Below, piece after piece: positions 1-7,708 of a stretch of 40,891 nt of DNA. Both the position numbers and the translations under genes were made by a program. The stretch is from Flavobacteriaceae bacterium (GTDB taxonomy: Bacteria > Bacteroidota > Bacteroidia > Flavobacteriales > Flavobacteriaceae). The stretch covers positions 1-40,891 of the forward strand of contig PAAD01000012.1 of assembly GCA_002698745.1 (NCBI GenBank), written 5' to 3'. The stretch's first letter is position 1, and every line of letters begins with the position of its first letter. Under the pieces are notes generated by a model. It was given only the letters and a program-made list of their open reading frames with translations, was not told the DNA's origin and did no database searches.

Positions 1-840
1 ACTTGTGGCTGTAATATTTGCAGATATATTACCATCTACATTATCTGCAGCTGTTGCATTAGCATCTGTGTATGTAGCACCTTGGTTTACAGAGACTGGT
101 GATGTGCCCGATAGTGTAATAACTGGAGCCTCTGTGTCTAGTACATTAACTATTCTTACAAGTGCCAAGGCAGTATTGCCAGCTGCATCTGCAACATTGT
201 AAGTAACTGTGTATGTTCCTGCTGCGCTTGTGTCAACTGTACTTGTTGCTGTAATATTTGCAGATATATTACCATCCACATTATCTGTAGCCGTAGCACC
301 AGCATCTGTGTATGTAGCACCTTGGTTTACAGAGACTGGTGATGTGCCCGCTAGTGTAATAACTGGAGCTTCTGTATCTAATACATTTACTGTCCTTACT
401 TTTTGTGTTGCAGAATTTCCAGATGAATCATTAACATTGTATGTTATGAAATAAGTCCCTGCAACATTTACATTTACAGAGCCCGCTATAACTATTGCGC
501 TAGTATAACTGATTCCTGGATGATCAACAGCAGTTGCATTAGGTTCGGTATAAGTACCTCCTTGATTCATTAAAAGAGGATTATCACCAAGTAGTGTTAT
601 AATTGGAGCTACAGTATCTACAACAGTGACTGTTCTAGTTTTTTGGATAGCTGGATTTCCTGCAGTGTCAGTAACGTCATATGTAAGCGTATAAGTCCCT
701 GGGATAGATGTATCTACAGTTCCAGAAATAGTTACATTCGCAGCTAAATTATTATCAATATTATCTGTTACTGTAAATCCAGGATCAGTATATGTTTCAT
801 TATTGTTAATTGAAAAATTACTTCCGCCCAAAAGGGTTAT
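1..840 (-). repeat. 240-bp tandem repeats encoding Ig-like domains
   Basis: The coding sequence repeats with a period of exactly 240 bp (80 codons): units fall at about 840-601, 600-361, 360-121 and 120 to the edge. Bases 1-120 and 241-360 differ at only about nine positions, whereas the two units nearest the start are much more diverged. This suggests recent duplication or gene conversion of the inner units, and copy number may vary between strains. The array continues past the left edge. Confidence 0.8.
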
Positions 841-1008
841 AACAGGAGCTTCATTATCCAAAGTTTCTGTTAAAATTGCTGCTCTGCTAAAGCTATTTAT
901 CTTTAAATTTTCAGATGATGTAGTGCCGTGTAGAAATACAAGTGTATTCCCGTAGAGAAAACTAGAAAAAAAAAGCACTACAAAATGTAATATATATTTC
1001 AATTTCAA
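1..1008 (-). CDS. Secreted DUF5011/Ig-like repeat protein, N-terminal part (cut by left edge)
   Basis: The minus frame is open from 1008 to the window edge (336 codons, no stop seen). An in-frame stop at 1018-1020 leaves TTG at 1008 (or TTG at 1002) as the only plausible start. It gives MKLKYILHFVVLFFSSFLYG, a good Sec signal peptide. From about residue 55 the protein is tandem units of about 80 residues with the pattern D-x-E/V-APVITL...G...Y-D-GA-A-D-x-dG...V-G-Y-x-TY-V-D-aGN, typical of DUF5011/bacterial Ig-like domains. Such repeats are usually stalks or adhesive parts of surface proteins. A T9SS C-terminal sorting domain is plausible but would lie outside the window. A TAnnTTTG element at 1039-1046 supports the start. 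Function beyond an extracellular repeat protein is not inferable. Confidence 0.85.
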   Translation of the reverse strand, partial: MKLKYILHFVVLFFSSFLYGNTLVFLHGTTSSENLKINSFSRAAILTETLDNEAPVITLLGGSNFSINNNETYTDPGFTVTDNIDNNLAANVTISGTVDTSIPGTYTLTYDVTDTAGNPAIQKTRTVTVVDTVAPIITLLGDNPLLMNQGGTYTEPNATAVDHPGISYTSAIVIAGSVNVNVAGTYFITYNVNDSSGNSATQKVRTVNVLDTEAPVITLAGTSPVSVNQGATYTDAGATATDNVDGNISANITATSTVDTSAAGTYTVTYNVADAAGNTALALVRIVNVLDTEAPVITLSGTSPVSVNQGATYTDANATAADNVDGNISANITATS

Positions 1009-1038
1009 TTGGTTATTTTATTTAAAATCAACCTTATA

Positions 1039-1046
1039 CAAATATA
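1039..1046 (-). promoter_or_regulatory. Bacteroidota -7 element (TATATTTG)
   Basis: On the minus strand this reads TATATTTG, a full match to the TAnnTTTG -7 consensus of the Bacteroidota housekeeping sigma factor. It lies about 30 nt upstream of the TTG start at 1008. I see no convincing -33 TTTG at the expected spacing, so the call rests on the -7 box and position only. Confidence 0.45.
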
Positions 1047-1211
1047 GTTACTTATTACATATAATTTTATTTTGACAGTATATGCATACAGTTATTATTA
1101 AAACGCAATTAATATGTATTTTATTTCAGTTTGTTTGGAAATATTTAATTAAACCTAACAGTTTAATATGAAAAAAATCTAATAAATTTAAACCTAATAA
1201 AAATAAAGTAT

Positions 1212-1236
1212 AAAAAAACCCCACCAAAAGGTGAGG
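1212..1236 (-). terminator. Rho-independent terminator of the 64-aa gene
   Basis: Read on the minus strand: CCTCACC, loop TTTT, GGTGGGG, then seven T. The seven-pair stem has one G-U wobble. It sits 28 nt after the stop of the gene at 1264-1458, before the repeat-protein gene further left. Confidence 0.8.
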
Positions 1237-1263
1237 TTTTGATTGTATTGACGGCTTAAACTA

Positions 1264-1458
1264 TTAAGCTTTCTTAACGAAAGGAAGACCAGTTCGTTCG
1301 TTTTCAACTACCTTCTTACCAGCTGGTAAATCACAAGCGTTGACACGCTGATCTTTAGCAAAGTAATAAATGGTTTGGTTTCTTCCTCCTTTTAGAGTTA
1401 CATCTTTAGTATGTAGGTAATAAGTTTTACCCTTACTATTTTCAAATGAGTATGCCAT
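1264..1458 (-). CDS. Conserved small protein of unknown function (64 aa)
   Basis: The ORF starts MAYSFENSKGKTYYLH and has the feel of a compact conserved protein: N-terminal FENSKGKTYYLHTKDVTL, central QTIYYFAKD, then ACDLPAGKKVVENERTGLPF and a lysine-rich end. I recall similar small YYL/IYYFAKD proteins, usually labelled hypothetical, in Bacteroidota and other phyla, but cannot name a family with certainty. There is no signal peptide or membrane segment, so it is probably cytosolic. It has its own terminator (1212-1236) and a 450-bp upstream spacer, so it is likely monocistronic. TAACTTTA at 1475-1482 (minus) is a 7/8 match to the -7 consensus. Function unknown. Confidence 0.75.
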   Translation of the reverse strand: MAYSFENSKGKTYYLHTKDVTLKGGRNQTIYYFAKDQRVNACDLPAGKKVVENERTGLPFVKKA

Positions 1459-1916
1459 ATTTATTTAATTTTCATAAAGTTAGTAAAAAAAATGCACATC
1501 TAACCTGTAAGTGATATAAAAATGCATGTTTTATTCACATATTCTAAAATTTAACAAAAAATTTTAACCTTAATTGTATCATATTTTTTTTAAAAAATTT
1601 TAAATATCTGAAAATGTGCTAGTTATGTTTTAGCGAAAAATATTCTCCTTCGCTACTATAAGGTAAAAATAAACTGAATTAGCCAATGATTATTTAATAA
1701 AAAAGACACTTTTTGTTAATAAGGTGTCTGCTCAGAGGCTCTTAAAAAGTCTTGGATGGAGATTTTCAGGCAAGGTCATGTTTGAATAAAGGTGCTTTGT
1801 CAATCGATGAGCAAGAAATGGTGTCCACAATACTCTAAGGGACCCATTCCGTTTATGCAACTTAAAAAAGTTAAATTGGAGTGCATAAAAAACCCACAAA
1901 TGTGGGTTTTGATTAA
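1459..1916. other. 458-bp intergenic region without a recognisable gene
   Basis: Between the 64-aa gene and gldN I find no convincing ORF on either strand. The stretch at about 1700-1880 is less AT-rich than its surroundings and reads in short open pieces in several frames, all broken by stops. It could be a decayed coding remnant or an untranslated RNA. The right end holds the gldN terminator (1887-1910) and an outer hairpin with arms TTTATGCA (1852-1859) and TGCATAAA (1882-1889). Confidence 0.6.
1887..1910 (-). terminator. Rho-independent terminator of the gld operon
   Basis: AAAACCCACA / TGTGGGTTTT form a ten-pair stem around a very small loop, followed on the minus strand by a run of T. 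It lies 7 nt beyond the gldN stop codon, so it ends the gldK-L-M-N transcript. Confidence 0.85.
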
Positions 1917-2747
1917 TTAGTTAGGCCAAAGATCTTGTTCAAAGTCTCGAATAATATTTTTAAGCCTCTCGGATTCAATGAGCTGCATAAAGGGATCATC
2001 AACATATTGATCAACAGGACGGTCGTTGAAAACATTGTCGATAGCATAGATACGTGCAGCAAAACGTCTTGAGGTCAAAAGGTGATCAAATGAAATACGA
2101 CTGGCATTGTTTTGATCATCGAAAACAAGTTGTTCATGTAGTATAGGTCGCAAGTCTTTATACCACAACCAAAATAAATCCACAGGATCATTATTGTCAA
2201 GGTTATTCATGTCTTTACCACGAGGCATAACACCAAGTAGTCTGTAGCGTAATTCTCCGATACGCTTATCAATGTACCATATACCTTTAAGTTTGTACGA
2301 GACAATATCCATAGATCTTAGGGGGACAACTTCAGGTCCGTCACGATTTTCAAGACGCTTTAGATATGTTTCCTTATCAAAAAGCTCTGTAAAGTTGGGA
2401 TTTGCATCATTATAAACATCTTGAATTTTTCCATCAAGGATTGCCTCCTTAATGGTGCGCCAAAGAGATTTACGTTCACTGATGTAAAGCCCGTCTTTTG
2501 GAAAAAGTAAAGGGTGATTAAATTTTTCACTTAAATCAATCTCCTCATAAACAATCTTACTCCACATAATATCCTTCTCATCAACATAAGGATACGAAAG
2601 GTATTTTTTATCTGAAAGCTGTTCAATTTGTTCTTTAGAATAAACGCCAATTTCAGAAGGCTTATCAGCATTGAGTACGTTTACTTGAGCTTGTAGATAT
2701 ATGCTACAGCAAATAAGCAATAAAACGGCATTTAGATTTATTTTCAT
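1917..2747 (-). CDS. gldN: GldN, gliding motility / type IX secretion protein
   Basis: 276 residues with a signal peptide (MKINLNAVLLLICCSIYLQAQ) and the GldN pattern IMWSKIVYEEIDLSEKFNHP early, then YKLKGIWYIDKR and DLFWLWYKDLR. In Flavobacterium GldN is a periplasmic/outer-membrane partner of the lipoprotein GldK. Together they form the T9SS ring-shaped complex, which is thought to connect to the inner-membrane GldL-GldM motor. The start codon overlaps the gldM stop by one base (TAATG), so the two are translationally coupled. It is the last gene of the operon. Length fits the family (about 280-350 aa). Confidence 0.95.
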   Translation of the reverse strand: MKINLNAVLLLICCSIYLQAQVNVLNADKPSEIGVYSKEQIEQLSDKKYLSYPYVDEKDIMWSKIVYEEIDLSEKFNHPLLFPKDGLYISERKSLWRTIKEAILDGKIQDVYNDANPNFTELFDKETYLKRLENRDGPEVVPLRSMDIVSYKLKGIWYIDKRIGELRYRLLGVMPRGKDMNNLDNNDPVDLFWLWYKDLRPILHEQLVFDDQNNASRISFDHLLTSRRFAARIYAIDNVFNDRPVDQYVDDPFMQLIESERLKNIIRDFEQDLWPN

Positions 2748-4450
2748 TATTTAATTGTTAGGGCAAAGTCTGTTACTTTAATGTCGTCTATAACTTGGGT
2801 TTCTGTTTTTACCTGAGCTTCAATGTTATAAACAAAAATTATATCTCCACGTGATGCATTATCCAAATAAGAACGAATAACGCGAGAGTCTTTAATTTTA
2901 TTAGAATTAATGGGTATTGCCGCTCTACTACCTACTTTAATGTTAAAGCGTTTAACAGTCACATTCAAATTGTAGTCAAAGTCATCAGGAAATTTAGCTG
3001 CAATGGTACCAGCCGGAACGTATTCTCTAATGATTTCACCACTGTTGAATTTACCAAGACGCTCACCCAAATCAATAGAACCTAAGGCAGGCGGTAAAGG
3101 TTTAATCCTAAAGTCTTGTCCAGGGGCGTTAATAGTCGATCCGTTAATTTCTCCAGAAACAAAAATACGCATGCTCTCACCTACTTTATCTCCATCTGGA
3201 ATAGCCTCAAATTTTAATCCACTACGGCGTACTTTACCGTTTGTAGCACGAACGCTTAATTTATTGTTAGGAATACCAGGGATTGAAATAGATAAATCGT
3301 TGGGTAATCCGCGATACACAACCTTCATTTGATCGGCAGAAATAACAGCGTCGTTGGGTTTATCAATCACAGAAATCACTTGTGCTACATCAACAGATTG
3401 TTCCTTATTGTTACGCTCGAAAAATAGTTTGCCTGTCAACTTATAAGAACCTGGTGTACTAAAACGTTTATTTAGTTGAACACCACCGGCAGCAATTTCG
3501 AAATCTCTGCCTTGACGCATAGGTCTGTCGTTGAGCGATAACTCAACTCTGTCGGGCTTAAAGTTGGAGTCCTTTTTACCCATAACAATAGAGGCATCAA
3601 CTAATTCACTTGTATAATAAGATGATTTTGACGTTTCCAAAAGGGTTTGGTATTTGTTAAGCCCTCCCTCATGTGCATTAATCGTACTCAACATATTTTC
3701 CAATATTTTATTTTCAACAAATCGAATATCAGATTGAATTTTAGTAAGTTTAGATAAAGATGCTATTAATGGAAATCCTTTATAGTGGTAGTCTAAGAAA
3801 GGCTGTTGTTTCCCGTCTCTGTTCAATACCATTTCCGAATATTCGAAACGCGAAAATAGATCATCAAGAAAAGAAAAATCAAAATCGGCATATTCCCCTT
3901 CAGGAGAACCTTCTATTGGGGGATCTTTTTCAATATCAGCTTCTAAAAAATTATTTAGTACTTGCTGTATATTAGCAGGAAAATTTGCAAAACGATCCAC
4001 AAATTCTTGTCCTGAATCCGAATAAACATTACCAATAAAAAAAAGTTCGTCAAGATATTGAGACTTATCCATTACTTGATAGTCTATAATAGTATCCGTT
4101 ATTCCTGTTTCAACATCCTCACGCGCAATACGATAGCCATTTTCTCCTGTACCAATCAAGCGGTTTTTGAGCGTATCGATGTAGTTAAAGTATTCATCAA
4201 CTATAACCTGAACTTTAGGTGCGCTTTGGGCAGCAACCTTATAATAATCATTGTTACTATTATTACTGAACAAGCTGTATTTCTCATTACTATCCATCAC
4301 CAAGTCTCGGGTTGCAGTAGCAATATCATCATTAATTAAACCTAAGGTGGCCAATACTTCCTTACTAATATTCAAGGCCAACATGGCGATGAATACCAAG
4401 TACATCATATTGATCATTTTTTGCCTAGTATCCTGTTTACCTGCAGCCAT
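2747..4450 (-). CDS. gldM: GldM, T9SS / gliding motor subunit
   Basis: 567 residues. It opens MAAGKQDTRQKMINMMYLVFIAMLALN, a short cytoplasmic tail and a single transmembrane helix at about 13-33, followed by a large periplasmic part. This is the diagnostic GldM start. GldM dimers span the periplasm from the GldL ring to GldK/GldN and transmit rotation driven by the proton-motive force. The gene begins 2 nt after the gldL stop and overlaps gldN. It is somewhat longer than the F. johnsoniae protein (about 513 aa as I recall). An acidic stretch at about 170-200 (ADIEKDPPIEGSPEGEYADF) may account for much of the extra length. Confidence 0.95.
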   Translation of the reverse strand: MAAGKQDTRQKMINMMYLVFIAMLALNISKEVLATLGLINDDIATATRDLVMDSNEKYSLFSNNSNNDYYKVAAQSAPKVQVIVDEYFNYIDTLKNRLIGTGENGYRIAREDVETGITDTIIDYQVMDKSQYLDELFFIGNVYSDSGQEFVDRFANFPANIQQVLNNFLEADIEKDPPIEGSPEGEYADFDFSFLDDLFSRFEYSEMVLNRDGKQQPFLDYHYKGFPLIASLSKLTKIQSDIRFVENKILENMLSTINAHEGGLNKYQTLLETSKSSYYTSELVDASIVMGKKDSNFKPDRVELSLNDRPMRQGRDFEIAAGGVQLNKRFSTPGSYKLTGKLFFERNNKEQSVDVAQVISVIDKPNDAVISADQMKVVYRGLPNDLSISIPGIPNNKLSVRATNGKVRRSGLKFEAIPDGDKVGESMRIFVSGEINGSTINAPGQDFRIKPLPPALGSIDLGERLGKFNSGEIIREYVPAGTIAAKFPDDFDYNLNVTVKRFNIKVGSRAAIPINSNKIKDSRVIRSYLDNASRGDIIFVYNIEAQVKTETQVIDDIKVTDFALTIK

Positions 4451-4452
4451 AT

Positions 4453-5058
4453 TTATTTTTTCATTGCCCCTAAAATCTCGGCATATTTTGCATTAAGGTT
4501 AGCAACTGTGCTTTTCATTGTCGCCAATTCAACATGTAATGCATTCATGCTATCTACTACATCTGTGTGAGCTTTTGGCTCTGTAGCGACAGCATCTTTC
4601 GTAGCGCTGTAGGCCGATGCAAGCTGATCTAATGCTTCATTTGTTTGAGTAACGTTATTATTCAAACTAATCATGTTTTCAGAAAAATCAGTAGGAACTT
4701 CTAAAGATCCTGTTGCGCTAACCGCAGATGTTATGTTAGTGCCTAAAGTTTCAAGCTGTGCAGTAGCGCGCTGATAGGCAGCCTTAAGGGCTTGTGCCTC
4801 AGCAGAAATATCAGATAAATCTGTTGCTTCCTCAGGATCTGTGGATGAGGATTCACTTGCTGTATAATAGCCCCTAATACCTGCAATAAGGAAAATCACA
4901 GCTTCTGTAACTAAACCTGCTGTGAGCCAGGTGTTCCCTGAAAAAATAAAGTCATTGTGTGTTATTTTTAGTAATGCACCAATAATAACAATTGATGCAC
5001 CTGCTCCAAAAAGGAGTTCTAAAATATTTTCTGGAATTGGAAATTTATTTTTTTTCAT
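4453..5058 (-). CDS. gldL: GldL, T9SS / gliding rotary motor protein
   Basis: 201 residues. Two transmembrane helices (about 13-34 and 43-63) are followed by a long, largely helical cytoplasmic tail. The first helix carries ALLKITH (Lys31) and the second LVTEAVIF (Glu52). These correspond to the Lys and Glu in the membrane that are important for proton-driven motor function in F. johnsoniae GldL (Lys27/Glu49 from memory). GldL forms a pentamer around a GldM dimer. The gene lies 6 nt after gldK and 2 nt before gldM, so all are one transcript. Both motor residues are intact, so the motor should be active. Confidence 0.95.
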   Translation of the reverse strand: MKKNKFPIPENILELLFGAGASIVIIGALLKITHNDFIFSGNTWLTAGLVTEAVIFLIAGIRGYYTASESSSTDPEEATDLSDISAEAQALKAAYQRATAQLETLGTNITSAVSATGSLEVPTDFSENMISLNNNVTQTNEALDQLASAYSATKDAVATEPKAHTDVVDSMNALHVELATMKSTVANLNAKYAEILGAMKK

Positions 5059-5064
5059 ATTATG

Positions 5065-6516
5065 TTATTGTTGAATTTTATTTGTTCCTAAATAATTTCG
5101 TGCCAAGCGGAATCCAATATAACTCCTTGCGCTGTCTGCGTACTCATAGTCTCTTGAAGCTACACGCAGATAATAAGCAACATCTTTCCAGGAACCCCCA
5201 CGAACAACTTTTTGTTTATCCTCAAAATTATCATAATTAGGATTTGCAGAGGTAAGAAAATCATATGTAGCTTTAGAATATGTTGAGTTTGTCCATTCCG
5301 ATACATTACCAGCCATATTATAGAGACCATAGTCATTGGGGTCAAAAGAGTTGGCTTCAACCGTATAAAGTGCCTCGTCTGCAACATAGTTACCGCGTTT
5401 GGGCTTAAAATTAGCCATAAAGCATCCTCTGTCGTCTGTCAAGTATGGGCCTCCCCAGGGATAAGTAGCGGATTCTAAACCACCGCGAGCAGCGTATTCC
5501 CATTCAGCTTCAGTTGGAAGCCTAAACTTAGCTGTAGTAGATTTTCGCTTTTTTCTACTTCTGAGGTAATCGTTTCTAATTTTTGTACGCCAATGGGCAA
5601 ATGCGCGTGCTTGGTCCCAGTTAATCCCAACGACTGGATACGATTCATAAGCTTGATGCCAAAAATAATCGTTATGCATTGGTTCATTGTAACTGTACTT
5701 AAAATCTTTTAACCAAACCGTGGTGTCTGGGTATATTTCGTGTACTTCATATCGAGTAAATGCAGAGCGTGTGCTATCAGGATTCTGAACTGCTTTTTCA
5801 AGATCTACACTAGCAAAACGGTATTTTAATAATTTGGTATTAACAACTGGGTCTCCAGTAAACCACTCACTTTCTGGTAAATAAATAATCTCTTCTATAA
5901 CTCGGGCATATTCTGCATTTGGATATTCCTGTCGGTCTTTAATAATGTCAACGTCTCTGTTCAAGGGAAGACTATAATGGAACAATGTATCAGGTGCTTC
6001 TTCTGTCTCATAATAATTTGAAACCGCATCTGAAAAGTTTTCTTCCAAGAATTGCTGGTATCCGCTTTTATCCTCGTCGTCAGTAACTTCTAATGCATCT
6101 ATATCATATTTAGGTAAATAAGCTAAAATGGGGTTTTCATCAATTTCATCATCAGTTGAAGGGAACTCAGAAACAGAAAAATATCCACCACTTAGCAATG
6201 CAGCCTTTGCCAATTCAGTACGAATAACTGAATCTTTTACCCATTCTACAAATTGACGATATTCTCCATTGGTAATTTCAGTTTCGTCCATCCAAAAAGA
6301 TCGCAAACTAACTGTTCGGGTAGGATTGTCGTTCGCAGCTATTACATCTTCATCTGAAGATCCCATAGTAAATGAGCCGCCAGGAATTAAAACCATTCCG
6401 TGAGGTTTTTGTGGGTAAAACTTTTTTTGCTTTATACCTACAAGCTCACCTTGATTTGATTTACCACATCCAATTAGGGTCGTGGCGACAAGAAAAAATA
6501 GAGTTACCTTCCTCAT
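5065..6516 (-). CDS. gldK: GldK, T9SS / gliding lipoprotein
   Basis: 483 residues. The lipoprotein signal is TLIGC, with the lipidated Cys at 17. A formylglycine-generating-enzyme-like (FGE/SUMF1) fold follows: GMVLIPGGSFTMGS from about 40, DETEITNGEYRQFV, then FRLPTEAEWEYAARGG, YNMAGNVSEW, VVRGGSW and IGFRLAR at the C-terminus. In gliding Bacteroidota GldK has lost enzyme function and builds the outer-membrane-associated ring with GldN. The middle (about 115-300) is a large insert rich in D/E relative to true FGE enzymes. It is first of gldK-L-M-N, and a 9-bp inverted repeat lies just upstream (6532-6552). Confidence 0.95.
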   Translation of the reverse strand: MRKVTLFFLVATTLIGCGKSNQGELVGIKQKKFYPQKPHGMVLIPGGSFTMGSSDEDVIAANDNPTRTVSLRSFWMDETEITNGEYRQFVEWVKDSVIRTELAKAALLSGGYFSVSEFPSTDDEIDENPILAYLPKYDIDALEVTDDEDKSGYQQFLEENFSDAVSNYYETEEAPDTLFHYSLPLNRDVDIIKDRQEYPNAEYARVIEEIIYLPESEWFTGDPVVNTKLLKYRFASVDLEKAVQNPDSTRSAFTRYEVHEIYPDTTVWLKDFKYSYNEPMHNDYFWHQAYESYPVVGINWDQARAFAHWRTKIRNDYLRSRKKRKSTTAKFRLPTEAEWEYAARGGLESATYPWGGPYLTDDRGCFMANFKPKRGNYVADEALYTVEANSFDPNDYGLYNMAGNVSEWTNSTYSKATYDFLTSANPNYDNFEDKQKVVRGGSWKDVAYYLRVASRDYEYADSARSYIGFRLARNYLGTNKIQQ

Positions 6517-6531
6517 TTAATTTTAAATAAT

Positions 6532-6552
6532 ATTACTTTAAAATAAAGTAAT
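6532..6552. promoter_or_regulatory. Perfect 9-bp inverted repeat upstream of gldK
   Basis: ATTACTTTA, spacer AAA, TAAAGTAAT. It lies in the 54-bp gap between the arginase-like gene (stop at 6571) and gldK (start 6516), 15 nt before the gldK start. It lacks a T-tract and is all A/T except for one G/C pair, so it is a poor terminator. An operator or an mRNA hairpin near the ribosome site is more likely. Confidence 0.4.
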
Positions 6553-6570
6553 GCATCAAAAATATGGAAT

Positions 6571-7707
6571 TTAATGCATACTTCGCTTAACTGATTTCCA
6601 CCAGCGACTAGGAATTTCTCCTTTTTGAGCCAATCTATAGTCTTTTTCAGCACATGGTAATAACGTAACTTGGTCATTATTATTATGTTTACCTTCTTTT
6701 GGGACTTCAATCCACCAACGCTTACTTTTCTCACTTCTATAAAAAATGAGTTCTGTTTGTTCTTGTGGAACGACAAATTTTGTACAAGCTTCGTGTGTTG
6801 AAAACGGATATTCGTTTACACGATGACAATATCCCTCAAGCACATACCATATCATTTGTGCGAGCAACTGATCCGTTCTTTGGCTGTCTGAAATATTAAA
6901 AATACCCAAAACACTTAGTCTATCACTTAAGCCCGCATAACGCATAAGCTTGCAAATTTGCGCACCATTAAAGCCGTTAGGCAATCCCTTAGGATTGTCC
7001 AATTCGCTTGCTTTTACAGAACTCAAATCGACTGAAAGTATATCCGTATCTCTTAAAATCGGTTCAGACTCGTGTATGTCAGCAGATATGTCTCCTAAAC
7101 GATATGCATCAAAAAAGAGCTTTTCCATGAGGTCCAGCTCTTCTTGTGAAACATAATATGACTGGTATCCAAGATTGGTAAACTGCTTTAGGTTATTTGG
7201 TTTGTCAATAATGATTTTTGACATGTAACTATCATCTGAAATCAAAACCCCGGGCTCTCCAAAATCAAGATGTGCATCAATAGAGGTCAAATTGACATAA
7301 GCGTTCATTCCGCTTAACCCCCTAAACATTCCAAGTGTATTTTCCTGTTCGCCTCCAACTATAATAGTAAGTATATTACGCTGATAAAGTTCTTTTACCA
7401 ATGATTTTAATGCAAACAAGGTGTCATTAGGATGGTCCCCACTTGGCAATACACCAAGGTCAGCACATATAAAATCCCAATTTCCAGTAAAGAGTTGATA
7501 GAATTGCTCTCGAAAACGCAAATGCAGTGGTTCCCCTTTAACCAATCGTGGCTCTAAAGACACCATGGCAACACTCACATCTGTCAATTCAGGGACCCCG
7601 TCTTTTTGGGTATGAATACGGAGATTGGTGCCTAAAACTTGATTTGGCAGTATTTGGTTGTGTGCCAACAGTCGGTCATCGATAGGACTTAAAAAATCAA
7701 AATCCAC
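6571..7707 (-). CDS. Arginase/ureohydrolase-fold protein with incomplete metal site
   Basis: 378 residues, GTG start one base after the topA stop. The fold signature is clear: TIIVGGEQENTLGM (112-127), TSIDAHLDFG (141-150) and DILSVDLSSV (222-231) match the three metal-binding strands of arginase, agmatinase and formimidoylglutamase. The His of GG[DG]H is replaced by Gln121. DAHLD (144-148) is intact. The DxD of the third strand is DLS (Asp227, Ser229). Two of six usual Mn ligands are therefore missing, so hydrolase activity is doubtful. Homologues in Flavobacteria are often labelled formimidoylglutamase, but no hut genes are nearby. It sits between topA and gldK on the same strand. Role unknown. 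Confidence 0.8.
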   Translation of the reverse strand: MDFDFLSPIDDRLLAHNQILPNQVLGTNLRIHTQKDGVPELTDVSVAMVSLEPRLVKGEPLHLRFREQFYQLFTGNWDFICADLGVLPSGDHPNDTLFALKSLVKELYQRNILTIIVGGEQENTLGMFRGLSGMNAYVNLTSIDAHLDFGEPGVLISDDSYMSKIIIDKPNNLKQFTNLGYQSYYVSQEELDLMEKLFFDAYRLGDISADIHESEPILRDTDILSVDLSSVKASELDNPKGLPNGFNGAQICKLMRYAGLSDRLSVLGIFNISDSQRTDQLLAQMIWYVLEGYCHRVNEYPFSTHEACTKFVVPQEQTELIFYRSEKSKRWWIEVPKEGKHNNNDQVTLLPCAEKDYRLAQKGEIPSRWWKSVKRSMH

Positions 7708-7708
7708 T

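Noticed and set aside
5-454. Plus-strand ORFs of 65 and 81 codons at the left edge
   Set aside because: They are antisense shadows of the repeat protein encoded on the minus strand, which has a signal peptide and clear Ig-like repeats.
1149-1166. TTAAAC-CTAACA-GTTTAA inverted repeat
   Set aside because: Short, purely AT-rich arms in very AT-rich DNA; likely chance and not placed at a promoter I can identify.
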